A DNA stretch of 64,000 bases from Nocardia pneumoniae NBRC 100136. Its GTDB lineage: Bacteria; Actinomycetota; Actinomycetes; Mycobacteriales; Mycobacteriaceae. Position numbers and translations under genes: made by a program. This document shows, one piece after another, positions 26,214-35,873 of the stretch (position 1 is the stretch's first letter; each line of letters begins with the position of its first letter). The stretch lies in assembly GCF_000308755.1 (NCBI RefSeq), contig NZ_BAGF01000070.1, positions 62,001 through 126,000 on the forward strand, given 5' to 3'. Under the pieces are notes generated by a model that was not told where the DNA came from, ran no database searches, and was given only the letters and a program-made list of their open reading frames with translations.

Positions 26214-27161
26214 TCAGGCGATGGACAGGGCGATGCCGTCCAGGATGTCGTGTTCGCTGACGACCAGCTCGGAGATGCCCGCGCGGCGGGACAACTCCTC
26301 CGCCAGCACCTCGGTGATGACCGCTCCGCCGCCGATCACGTCGACGCGGCCTGGGTGCATCGGCCCGAGCGCGGCGCGCTGGTCGTGATCCATGGCGATC
26401 AGCCTGCCGCAGACGTCGTGTACCTGGTCCAGGCCCAGCCGGGTGAGGTGAACCTTCTCCGAGTCGTATTCCGGCAGGTCGAGCGCTATCGCGGCAATGG
26501 TGGTCATGGTTCCGGCCACGCCGACCCAGGTGTGCGCCCCTTCCACGGGGACGTGGGTGAACGCCTCCGCGAGGCGTTCGGCGGCGAAGGCGCGGGCGGC
26601 TGCGATCTGTTCGGCGGTCGGCGGATTGCCCGCGAGGCAGCGCTCGGTGATCCGGACGCAACCGATGTCGGCGGAGAACGCGGCCCGCACCCCCGAGTTG
26701 TCCCCGAACACCAGCTCGGTCGATCCTCCACCGAGGTCAACGACCACGAAAGGTCCTACCGCACTGGACAATTCGCCGATCGCACCGGCGAACGACAGAC
26801 GCGCCTCCTCGGCGCCGGTGATCACCTCGGCTTCGGCGCCCGCCACCACGGTGCCGAGTTCGGCACGCGCCATGGTGAAGAAATCTTCCCGGTTGGCGGC
26901 GTCCCTGGTGGCTGAGGTGGCCACCATGCGCACACGACTGACCCCCGCCTCCCGCATCAGCGCCACATAGTCGGCCAACGCGGCGCGGGTGCGTTCGATT
27001 GCCTCCGGAGCGAGCGAACCGGTCGCGTCGACACCCTGGCCGAGCCGGACGATCCGCATTTCCCGGTGCACGTCGGCCAGGTGCCCGTCGCCGAGCACGT
27101 CGGCGATGAGCAGGCGGATGGAGTTCGTGCCGCAGTCGACGGCGGCTACCCGGTCACTCAT
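26214..27161 (-). CDS. ppx2: Exopolyphosphatase/guanosine pentaphosphate phosphohydrolase (Ppx/GppA)
   Basis: A 315-residue protein of the ASKHA fold: phosphate-1 motif AAVDCGTNSIRLLIADV, VRMVATSATRDA, and phosphate-2 motif VVDLGGGSTELV, plus GGGAVITEVLAEEL near the end. It would hydrolyse polyphosphate or pppGpp, tying into stringent-response control. Its short length and position match M. tuberculosis Rv1026 (ppx2). It overlaps the upstream gene by 8 bases, indicating coupled translation as last gene of the eno operon. Confidence 0.88.
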   Translation of the reverse strand: MSDRVAAVDCGTNSIRLLIADVLGDGHLADVHREMRIVRLGQGVDATGSLAPEAIERTRAALADYVALMREAGVSRVRMVATSATRDAANREDFFTMARAELGTVVAGAEAEVITGAEEARLSFAGAIGELSSAVGPFVVVDLGGGSTELVFGDNSGVRAAFSADIGCVRITERCLAGNPPTAEQIAAARAFAAERLAEAFTHVPVEGAHTWVGVAGTMTTIAAIALDLPEYDSEKVHLTRLGLDQVHDVCGRLIAMDHDQRAALGPMHPGRVDVIGGGAVITEVLAEELSRRAGISELVVSEHDILDGIALSIA

Positions 27162-27693
27162 TGCTGCCTCCAGTCTTTTCCGGGCCGGGCGGCTGATACC
27201 TCGGCCAGTCGGCCGGAATCGCGGTGCCGCGCAGGCCGTGCTCGGCGGCCAGCGCCACCGCCTCGTCGCCGAGCGGGTTCACCCCCGGCCCCTTGGCCAG
27301 CGCGTGCGCGATCAGCACGTGCAGGCACTTGACCCGCTCGGGCATTCCGCCGCCGGTGAAATCGGTGCCCAGCGACTCGATCTCGTCGCGCTCGGCCAAG
27401 TAGCTCTCATGGGCCGCGCGGTAGGCGGCGGCCAGTTCCGGGTCGGCGCCGAGCCGCTCGGTCATCTCGCGCATCACGCCCGCGGACTCCTGCCTGCTCG
27501 CCTCGGCCGTCAGCCGCGGATCGGTCAGGTAGTAGAGCGTCGGGAACGGGGTGCCGTCCGGCAGCCGCGGCGCGGTCTTCACAACGGCCGGGATCCCGTC
27601 CGGGGTGCGGTAGGCGATGGCGAGCACGCCGCGCGGCTCGCGGCCCAGCTGCTCGGCGATGATCGCGAGATCCTGGTCGGTGGGTGCGGTCAC
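27154..27693 (-). CDS. DUF501 protein (Rv1025-like)
   Basis: A 179-residue protein of the DUF501 family, found almost only in actinobacteria between ftsB-like and ppx genes. Recognisable parts: DLAIIAEQLGREPRGVLAIA, PTLYYLTDPRLTAEASRQES and the Cys/His-bearing GGGMPERVKCLHVLIAHAL. The role is unknown. It starts with a GTG that overlaps the stop of the preceding gene (GTGA) and overlaps ppx by 8 bases. Confidence 0.88.
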   Translation of the reverse strand: MTAPTDQDLAIIAEQLGREPRGVLAIAYRTPDGIPAVVKTAPRLPDGTPFPTLYYLTDPRLTAEASRQESAGVMREMTERLGADPELAAAYRAAHESYLAERDEIESLGTDFTGGGMPERVKCLHVLIAHALAKGPGVNPLGDEAVALAAEHGLRGTAIPADWPRYQPPGPEKTGGSNE

Positions 27694-28280
27694 CTAGGTC
27701 CTTCCGGTGCTTGCGCTGACGTCGGCTGCGGCTCGGAGATGCTGCGCCACAGTTCGGTGTACCAGGGGTCCGGTTCCCTGGCTCTGGTGGGCGCGGGCGG
27801 CGGTGCGGGCGCCTCGATGCCGGGGATCTGCACGATATAGGGTGTCTCCCCCGGCATCACCAGACGCAGCCGATCCCGCGCCTCGGTGCGGATGTAAGCC
27901 GGATCCTGTTGCTGCGCACGACGATCGCGCAACCGGGCCAGATCCGTCTCCAGCTCCTCGCGCTGGCGGGCCAGCTCCGCCGCCTCGGCGCGCTGGGTGA
28001 AATACGTGCGCATCGGCACCGCGAGGGTGAGCGCGAGCGCGCACACCACCATCGCGAGGATCACCGCTTTGCCGGTGGACAGCCCGAGAATGGTGTGGTC
28101 GTGCTGGTCGCCGCGGGAATTCGGTTCGGGCTTGCGCGGCCCCGGCTTCTTCTCCGCGGCATCCGACCGTCGGCGGCCGCGCTTGGCGGCGGCATCGGCA
28201 GGGCGCGATCCGGCGGCACGCGACGTGCGGCGGTCCCCTCGTCCGGCCGGACTGGTCCCACGCGCACGTCGCTCCGTCAT
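27690..28280 (-). CDS. ftsB: FtsB/DivIC-like septum formation initiator
   Basis: A 196-residue bitopic membrane protein: about 75 basic, disordered cytoplasmic residues, one helix (KAVILAMVVCALALTLAVPM), then an extracytoplasmic coiled coil (QRAEAAELARQREELETDL) and the family segment QDPAYIRTEARDRLRLVMPGETPY. It would join FtsL/FtsQ in the divisome. Equivalent to Rv1024 by position. It follows eno after 16 bp. ATG 28280 is chosen; a frame extending to 28355 overlaps eno and lacks conservation. Confidence 0.85.
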   Translation of the reverse strand: MTERRARGTSPAGRGDRRTSRAAGSRPADAAAKRGRRRSDAAEKKPGPRKPEPNSRGDQHDHTILGLSTGKAVILAMVVCALALTLAVPMRTYFTQRAEAAELARQREELETDLARLRDRRAQQQDPAYIRTEARDRLRLVMPGETPYIVQIPGIEAPAPPPAPTRAREPDPWYTELWRSISEPQPTSAQAPEGPR

Positions 28281-28296
28281 GTCATGCCTTGGGGAT

Positions 28297-29583
<1,287 letters not shown>

Positions 29584-29740
29584 GAAAACGACACTCCTTC
29601 GGCTGCTGACACGGTGGGTCTTACGGGTGGGCCGTGCGCTGCGAGCCTATCGCCCCCGCCGCGCAGCGGGTAACCGGCACTCCGGGGAACCTGCGGTGCG
29701 AGCAACCGCCCCGGGCGCATCCCCGATCGGACACAGCCGA

Positions 29741-30466
29741 TCACACGCGGCGCCCGACGCTGTAGCTGGCGGCCCGGTCGCGGACCGTGAGCAGGTAGCC
29801 GCGCGACTGGTTGTAGGTGAGCAAGGCCCGTTGCCAGCCGTGCTCGGAGGTGAGGTCGCCGCCGCTGGCGCACAGGTAGCGCGCGGCGGTGAGCGCGGCG
29901 TCGTCGATGCTCTGTGGGTCGACGACGTTGTCTCCGTTGGCGTCGACGCCCCAGCGCTTCCAGGTCTCGGGAATGAATTGCAGCGGGCCGACGGCACGGT
30001 CATGGACGGGGTCACCGTCGAGTGCGCCGCCGTCGGTGTCCTTGATCAGGGCGACGCCGGGCGAGCCGTCCAGCGCGATGCCGATGATGGGCGGGCGGAC
30101 CGCGCCGTCGTCGCCGACCGCCGACCCGCGGTGGGTGCCGTGTTTGCTCTCCACGCTGGCGATGCCCGCGAGCGTCGTCCACGCGATGCCGCAGTCGGGA
30201 CGGGCCCTGGTCATCACGGCCGCCGCGTAGCCGTAGGCCTCCAGCGCGATCGCCGGGATGCCGAGTCGGTCCGCCTGCTCGTCGGCCCAGCCGCGCAATT
30301 GGTGGGCGGTGCGGCCGGGAGCGTCCAGATCGATGACGGGGATCGGGGTGCCAGGGCCGGGCGGAATGCCCTCCGGGATCGGTGTGCGGTCGATCCCGCA
30401 ACCGGCGAGTCCGAGGAGCACCACGGCGGCGGCCAAGGCGCCGGTCTTCTTCACCACGCTTCCCAT
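29741..30466 (-). CDS. lpqU: Lipoprotein lytic transglycosylase, LpqU-like
   Basis: A 241-residue lipoprotein: signal peptide with lipobox LLGLAGC (Cys near residue 23), Pro-rich spacer, then an SLT-like muramidase domain from about residue 55. The catalytic Glu is in GIASVESKHGTH, with AVGPLQFIPETWKRWGVDANGD and ALLTYNQSRGYLLTV typical of MltB/LpqU-type transglycosylases. It would cleave peptidoglycan glycan strands at the outer face of the membrane. It lies just upstream of eno, as Rv1022 does. Confidence 0.9.
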   Translation of the reverse strand: MGSVVKKTGALAAAVVLLGLAGCGIDRTPIPEGIPPGPGTPIPVIDLDAPGRTAHQLRGWADEQADRLGIPAIALEAYGYAAAVMTRARPDCGIAWTTLAGIASVESKHGTHRGSAVGDDGAVRPPIIGIALDGSPGVALIKDTDGGALDGDPVHDRAVGPLQFIPETWKRWGVDANGDNVVDPQSIDDAALTAARYLCASGGDLTSEHGWQRALLTYNQSRGYLLTVRDRAASYSVGRRV

Positions 30467-30577
30467 GATCCAGATGACGACGAGTGCTCGTCACTCCGAT
30501 GCCGCCGGTACACGAGGAAGCCCAGAGCGCGGTCGCACCGCGCGGCTGTGGTGGGCGAGCGCGGCCCTCGGCCGAAC

Positions 30578-32314
30578 TCAGACGAGCAACTCGCTGGTCG
30601 CTGTATGCGTCGGCGCGGCGAGAACCGCTCTGGTGTCGCCGGATTCGACGATGCGCCCGTGATCGAGGACGACCAGTCGCGGGCAATACTCGGCGACCAG
30701 AGACATGTCGTGGGTGATGATCAACAGGGCGGTGTCGCGCTCGGCGCGGATGCGATCCAGCAGGGCCATGATCGCGGCCGCGGTGGCGTGGTCGAGCGCG
30801 GAGGTGATCTCGTCGCACAGCAGTACGGCGGGTTCGGCGGCGAGGGCTCTGGCCAGCGCGACGCGTTGACGTTGACCACCGGACAGCTCGTGCGGATACC
30901 GGTCGGCCGAGTCGGCGGGCAACTCGACCGACGCGAGGAGGTCGGCGACGCGCCGCGGGATGTCCCGTCGCGGGACCCGCCCGATACGCCGCAGCGGACG
31001 ACCGAGCGTTTGCGCGACGGTGCGCCGCGGGTTGAGCGCCGATCTGGGATTCTGGGTGACCAGCTGAATACCGCCTGCCCCGTAGCGGATTCGCCTACCC
31101 GTGATCGGCGTGCCGCGCAGTTCCAGCGAACCGGTCGCGCACGGATGCAACCCTGCGATGACACGCGCCAGGGTGGTCTTGCCCGCGCCGGAAGCGCCGA
31201 CCACCGCCAGTGCCGCACCCGCACCGAGCGAGAGATCTATCCCCGCGAGTATCTGGTGACCGTCGACAGAAGCGCCGATCCCCCGCGCGCGGAGCACAGC
31301 ACCGTCCTCCGCTCGGTCCTCCGACCTGGAACCGGACGGGGGCTTGTGACCGTTTTGTGTGCGAGCCTGCTCGTGTCCACCCTCCGGCACCACTCGCACT
31401 GGGCACGAGTCACCAGGCTGGCGGGGCAGTCCGGAACCCGACGCAAGTCCGTTCCGATCTTCGTCAGGCGACAGCGCGGGCTCTGTCCGGGTGTGACTGC
31501 TGGTCCGGTCCGCAGCTGTCGTGTCAGAGGAAGTCTTTGTCGGCGTGCCCATTCCGTTCCGGGCCGCGACTGGACGCACGGGCGCGGATGCCGGGTGGAC
31601 GGCGCCGAGTTCGACCACATCGTCGGCGATCGAGTGCACGAGGGCGGTGTCGTGGCCGGAGAGCAGGATCGCCACTGACCGTTCGCGGGCCAGTTCGGCG
31701 AGCCGAGCGGCGATATCGGAGCGCAACGCGCCGTGTAATCCGGCGAGCGGTTCGTCGAGCACCAGCACGCCGGTGCGGCGGATCAGCGCTCTGGCGAGGG
31801 CGACCCGGCGCTGCTGGCCGCCGGAGAGTTCGCCAGGGCGGCGGTGCAGGTAGTCCGGCGACAGGCCGACCAGCGCGAGGGTGTCGGTCAGCGTCGCTTT
31901 GGACGCGTCCGGCGCCACCTCGCGCAGCAGGCCGCGCACGCGCAGCAACGGATTCAGCGCCGAACCCGGGTCTTGCCCGACATAGGCGATGTGCTGTCGC
32001 CGAAAACGCCGCAGCGCATCCCGATTCAGCGTGAGCACGTCGTGTCCGGCGACCGAGGCCGAACCGGTGGTCCGTGCCGCCGCGGACGGCAGATGCCCGA
32101 GCAGCGCCCGCATCACCGTGGTCTTGCCCGACCCGGACGGGCCGGTCAGCGCCGTTACCGTGCCCGCGGGCACCCGGAAGGTCGTGGGCCCGGCCAACTC
32201 CTGCCCGTTCGAACCGAGGACGGTCAGGTCGTCGACCAGCACGAGCCGACTCATCGCCGCATCGCATACGCGCGATCCTCCGGCGCTTGTGGTGTCCGTC
32301 GTGACGGCGTTCAT
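30578..32314 (-). CDS. Fused double ATP-binding subunit of Opp/Dpp/Nik-type ABC importer
   Basis: A 578-residue protein with two nucleotide-binding domains, equivalent to DppD and DppF joined. NBD1: Walker A GPSGSGKTT, signature LSGGQQRRVALARA, Walker B VLVLDEPLA. A hydrophilic linker of about 85 residues (roughly 245-335) follows. NBD2: Walker A GASGAGKTT, signature LSGGQRQRVALARA, Walker B VLLCDEITSALD, switch His ITHD. The start ATG overlaps the stop of the permease gene (ATGA). Last gene of an iron-box-associated importer operon. Confidence 0.9.
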   Translation of the reverse strand: MNAVTTDTTSAGGSRVCDAAMSRLVLVDDLTVLGSNGQELAGPTTFRVPAGTVTALTGPSGSGKTTVMRALLGHLPSAAARTTGSASVAGHDVLTLNRDALRRFRRQHIAYVGQDPGSALNPLLRVRGLLREVAPDASKATLTDTLALVGLSPDYLHRRPGELSGGQQRRVALARALIRRTGVLVLDEPLAGLHGALRSDIAARLAELARERSVAILLSGHDTALVHSIADDVVELGAVHPASAPVRPVAARNGMGTPTKTSSDTTAADRTSSHTRTEPALSPDEDRNGLASGSGLPRQPGDSCPVRVVPEGGHEQARTQNGHKPPSGSRSEDRAEDGAVLRARGIGASVDGHQILAGIDLSLGAGAALAVVGASGAGKTTLARVIAGLHPCATGSLELRGTPITGRRIRYGAGGIQLVTQNPRSALNPRRTVAQTLGRPLRRIGRVPRRDIPRRVADLLASVELPADSADRYPHELSGGQRQRVALARALAAEPAVLLCDEITSALDHATAAAIMALLDRIRAERDTALLIITHDMSLVAEYCPRLVVLDHGRIVESGDTRAVLAAPTHTATSELLV

Positions 32315-33111
32315 CTCCGCTCCCCTCGTCCGAATGCCGAGACCGCGAGGTTCACGCTCACCGCGACGATCGCGATCGCCAGGCTCGGCGCCAGCACGGC
32401 CCAGGGATTGAGCAGCATGCCGGAGGCGTTGTCGCGCACCATGACCGCCCAGTTGCTCGCGCCGAGCGTGGTGGGCAGGTGCAGGAACGACGCGGTGCTG
32501 ACCAGATAGATCCCCACCACGAAGCGCAGACCGAGCTGAGTCGTCAGTACTTCGCGCAGATTCGGGATCACTTCCCGGAAAACCAGGTACGGCAGCGACT
32601 CGCCCGCGGCCTGCGCGCTTTCCACATATCCGGACGCGGCGACACCGGCGGCGGCCGCCGTGAAGATCCGTGCGCAATAGGGAGCCCCGAACAGCAGCGC
32701 CAACACGAGCAGTCCGGCGCTGCCCGCCTCCGGCCACGAGGTCAGCACGAGCAGGATGCCGAGCACCGCGGGCAGCAGGATGAAGAAGTCGGTGCCGAGC
32801 TCGATCACCGCGCCGATCCGCGGGCGCAGCGCCGCCACCACGCCGAGCACGCACGCCGACCCGGTCACCACCACCGCGATGACCGCCGACAGCAGCAGCA
32901 ATCCCCAACCGCCGTACAGCAACTGGCTGAACACGTCGCGACCGAGCCGGTCGGTGCCGAGCACCGCGCCGTCGCCGGGATCGCCGAACGGTATCCCGAT
33001 CGCCTTCTCGGCCGGATGCGGCGCGAGCGGCGGCCCCAGCACCGCGAGCACGATGACAACCAGCGCGGGCGCGACAGCGAGCAAGCCGAGCCGTCGCCGT
33101 GCCGCCTTCAT
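32311..33111 (-). CDS. ABC permease, DppC/NikC-like
   Basis: A 266-residue inner-membrane permease with about six helices. The N-terminal segment APHPAEKAIGIPFGDPGDG followed by VLGTDRLGRDVFSQLLYG is the hallmark of DppC/OppC/NikC subunits, and the EAA-like loop is around YVESAQAAGESLPYLVFREVIPN. Start and stop both overlap neighbours by four bases (ATGA), so the operon is tightly coupled. Confidence 0.9.
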   Translation of the reverse strand: MKAARRRLGLLAVAPALVVIVLAVLGPPLAPHPAEKAIGIPFGDPGDGAVLGTDRLGRDVFSQLLYGGWGLLLLSAVIAVVVTGSACVLGVVAALRPRIGAVIELGTDFFILLPAVLGILLVLTSWPEAGSAGLLVLALLFGAPYCARIFTAAAAGVAASGYVESAQAAGESLPYLVFREVIPNLREVLTTQLGLRFVVGIYLVSTASFLHLPTTLGASNWAVMVRDNASGMLLNPWAVLAPSLAIAIVAVSVNLAVSAFGRGERR

Positions 33112-34049
33112 CGCCGCCCCCGCAGTGACCACGCCCGGATGCCGTCGGCGGCGGCCAGCATGACCATGATGACCACCCCGGACAGTGCGACGACCGCGGC
33201 GACCACCGACGTGTCGCGGTCGGCGACCGAACCGGCGAGCACCGCGCCGAGACCGGGATAGTTGAAGATGGTCTCGACCACCAGCGAGCCGCCGAGCAGC
33301 ATCCCGACTGTGGTGGCGAAGCTGGCGACGATCGTCGGCAGCGCGAACGGCAGCACGTGCCGCACCAGCACGACGCGGGTGGAAAGCCCTTCCAGCACCG
33401 CGCTTTCCACGTGTGGAGCTTCGGCGGCGTCGGCCAGCGCGGCGCGCACCACCCTGGTGTTCCAGCCGATCTGCGGCAGCGCCAGTGCCAGCACCGGCAA
33501 CACCAGCATGTCGGGTCCGGCCGGGAACCCGGAGCGGTCGGTGATGGTGACCGCGGGCAGCCAGCCGAGGGCCAGCGCGAACACCAGGATCAGCACCGTC
33601 GAGATCACGAACTCCGGAACCGCCACCGCCGTGGTCGTCGCGGGCTGCAATACGCGCGTCGCCGCGCTGCCGGGCCGCGTCGCCCACCACGCGCCCAGCG
33701 CGAGCGAAGCGACCACGGTCAACCCCAAGGCGAGCCCGCCCAGCAACAGTGTCGGCGGGAACTTGTCGACCAGCAACTCGTTCACCGAACGCCCCCGCGC
33801 GGTCCGGCCGAAATCGCCCGTGGCCACACCCGATATCCAGTTCCAGAACCGCACGGGCAGGGGACGGTCCAGACCGAGCTGGCGCTCCTTGGCCGCGATC
33901 TGCTCCGGCGTGGCCTCGCGGCCGAGGACGGCGCGGGCGGTGTTTCCCGGCAGCAGGTCCACGGCGACGAACACGGTGGCCAGTAGCGCCACCAGCAGGG
34001 CGACGCGCCGGAGCAGGAGTCGTGCGAAGGAGATCACCCGGCCAGCCAA
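33108..34049 (-). CDS. ABC permease, DppB/NikB-like
   Basis: A 313-residue permease of the DppB/OppB/NikB type: helix 1 RRVALLVALLATVFVAVDLLPG, periplasmic part with REATPEQIAAKERQLGLDRPLPVRF and GDFGRTARGRSV, then five further helices with the EAA loop near HVESAVLEGLSTRVVLVRHVLP. It would pair with the DppC-like subunit. It overlaps the upstream binding-protein gene by 16 bases. Confidence 0.9.
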   Translation of the reverse strand: MAGRVISFARLLLRRVALLVALLATVFVAVDLLPGNTARAVLGREATPEQIAAKERQLGLDRPLPVRFWNWISGVATGDFGRTARGRSVNELLVDKFPPTLLLGGLALGLTVVASLALGAWWATRPGSAATRVLQPATTTAVAVPEFVISTVLILVFALALGWLPAVTITDRSGFPAGPDMLVLPVLALALPQIGWNTRVVRAALADAAEAPHVESAVLEGLSTRVVLVRHVLPFALPTIVASFATTVGMLLGGSLVVETIFNYPGLGAVLAGSVADRDTSVVAAVVALSGVVIMVMLAAADGIRAWSLRGRR

Positions 34050-35551
34050 GCCCTTTCCAGCTGGACCCGGGCGAACCCGCCGAGCGTGGGTAGGTCGCGC
34101 ACCCGGGAAGACGCGATGTCGATGCCGTCGGCCATGCCCCAGACCAGGTACCCGCCGCGGTCGTACTGGATACGCTGGAGCTCTTGCGCGGCCTGCCTGT
34201 ATTCCGAGTCAGACTGCGCGGCAAGGGCTTTTGCGGTCGCCGCGTCGAACGCCGCGTCCTTGAACGCGGTCTCGTTGCGGTTGGAGCCGCTCGACAGCAG
34301 CTTGCTCGCAAAGAACAGCGTGGAATCGTTGGTGCCCCACGAGATCGTGTAGATCGGCGCCTTCAGCCAGGTCTGGTCGTAGAAGGCGTTCGGCTCCTGG
34401 GTGATCACCTCGAGCCGGACGCCGAGCTCGGCCAGCTGGGTGGCGATGACCTTCGCCGATTCCACTTCGCCTGGCGCCTCCGCCTTGGTGACGAACGGAT
34501 AGGTCCGTCCCGTGTCGAAGTTGGCCTCACGCAGCAGCGCCTTCGCCCGGTCCAGGTCACGGGTGCGCTGCGCGATGGACGTGTCGTAGACCGGATCGCC
34601 GGTGCCGAGAATGTCGTTGGCGACCTTCCCGTAACCCGAATGCACCTGGGTGACCAGAGCATTGCGGTCGACGCCGAGCCGGAGGGCGGTGCGCACCCGC
34701 GCGTCGGCGAACGGACCGTCGGAGGTGCGCATGGCGACGCCGACCACCGTGTCGTTCGGACGACGCACCACCGTCAGGTCACCGCGGCCTTCGGCGGTGC
34801 GACCCGCAATGGCGCCGACATTGGAGGCGAGGTCGATCTGCCCGCCGAGTGCCGCGTTGCCCAGCGCGGTCACGCTCTCGAACATGGTGACCTCGATGGC
34901 GTCCAGCAGCGACGGCGTGCCGTGCCACTGGTCGTTGCGCACCAGCCGGGCGTTGCCGCCCTGGTAGGACTCCAGGCGGAACGGTCCGCTGCCGATGGCC
35001 TTGGTGAAATCCATGGTGTCCTTCTTGACCGTGAAGGTCATCAGCCGGACCAGCAGCGGCAGCTGGGTATTCGGCTCGGGCACCGCGAGCACCACCCGGT
35101 TCGGCCCATCGGCCGTGATGTCCTCGACGGTCACCGGCATTTTCGACGCGCCGCCGACCGTGCGCAGTCGGCGCAGCGACCACACGACGTCCTCGGACGT
35201 CACCGGCGATCCGTCGTGGAAGGTCGCGTTCTCGGCGAGGGTGAAGCTCCAGCGCCGCCGGTCGGCGTCCGGCTCCCACCGGGTGGCCAGGCGCGGCGCG
35301 ACGTTCGGGTCGGCGCCCGGCACGGTCAGGGCGTCGTAGACCAGCGAGGTGATCAGGAAGTCGCTGTCGTTGCTGAGGTTGGCGTGCGGATCGCGTTCCA
35401 GCCGCGCGGAGGTGCCGAGCGCGCCGACCCGCAGTGTACCGCCGCGCCGGGCCGGTCCCGACGAATCCGCGCCATCGGAACAGGCGGCCACCAGCAGCAC
35501 CGCTCCCACTCCGAGACTCGACCCCAGTAACTGCCGCCGGTTCAAAACCAT
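34034..35551 (-). CDS. ABC solute-binding lipoprotein, OppA/NikA family
   Basis: A 505-residue SBP_bac_5 family protein. The N-terminus NRRQLLGSSLGVGAVLLVAAC carries a twin Arg before the hydrophobic stretch and a lipobox (LVAAC), so it may be a Tat-exported lipoprotein. RGGTLRVGALGTS, ATRWEPDADRRRWSFTL and FHDGSPVTSEDVVWSLRR are the family's signature segments. OppA/NikA relatives bind peptides, nickel chelates or metallophores such as staphylopine complexes. An iron box 62 bp upstream suggests a metal chelate here. Confidence 0.88.
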   Translation of the reverse strand: MVLNRRQLLGSSLGVGAVLLVAACSDGADSSGPARRGGTLRVGALGTSARLERDPHANLSNDSDFLITSLVYDALTVPGADPNVAPRLATRWEPDADRRRWSFTLAENATFHDGSPVTSEDVVWSLRRLRTVGGASKMPVTVEDITADGPNRVVLAVPEPNTQLPLLVRLMTFTVKKDTMDFTKAIGSGPFRLESYQGGNARLVRNDQWHGTPSLLDAIEVTMFESVTALGNAALGGQIDLASNVGAIAGRTAEGRGDLTVVRRPNDTVVGVAMRTSDGPFADARVRTALRLGVDRNALVTQVHSGYGKVANDILGTGDPVYDTSIAQRTRDLDRAKALLREANFDTGRTYPFVTKAEAPGEVESAKVIATQLAELGVRLEVITQEPNAFYDQTWLKAPIYTISWGTNDSTLFFASKLLSSGSNRNETAFKDAAFDAATAKALAAQSDSEYRQAAQELQRIQYDRGGYLVWGMADGIDIASSRVRDLPTLGGFARVQLERAWLAG

Positions 35552-35612
35552 TGCCCTGCCCTCATTCCTGGACGAACCCACCGCTATACCGCATAATCAC
35601 CACGGGTGATGC

Positions 35613-35629
35613 AGGACAGGCTAGCCTAA
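35613..35629 (-). promoter_or_regulatory. Putative IdeR/DtxR iron box for the importer operon
   Basis: AGGACAGGCTAGCCTAA matches 14 of 17 positions of the central IdeR/DtxR consensus (AGGTTAGSCTAACCTAA). It lies about 60 bp before the start codon of the minus-strand binding-protein gene, a plausible repressor position. Confidence 0.6.
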
Positions 35630-35779
35630 TCCATCGGACGACTCGCCGATACCGGCGACAGAACGGCAGCACAAGGGCGCACCACTGGCAAACCGGCAAA
35701 ACGCCACCGAGCCACCCCGCCACGACCTAGCCTCGCTGGACCGAAGTTATGCACATCGGCTATATTTTCCCAGACACGC

Positions 35780-35798
35780 TTAGGTAAGGCTTGCTTTA
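35780..35798 (+). promoter_or_regulatory. Putative IdeR/DtxR iron box for the biosynthetic operon
   Basis: TTAGGTAAGGCTTGCTTTA matches 15 of 19 positions of the consensus TTAGGTTAGSCTAACCTWA. It overlaps a possible -35 (TTGCTT, 35791-35796) paired with TACCTT (35815-35820) upstream of the dioxygenase gene, so iron-loaded IdeR would block transcription. Confidence 0.65.
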
Positions 35799-35873
35799 CC
35801 GCAGTCGTAAGAGCTACCTTCGCAGTTCGATCGTCACCCTGCTTTTCGAACCGATGCGAAGAAGGGAATCCCG

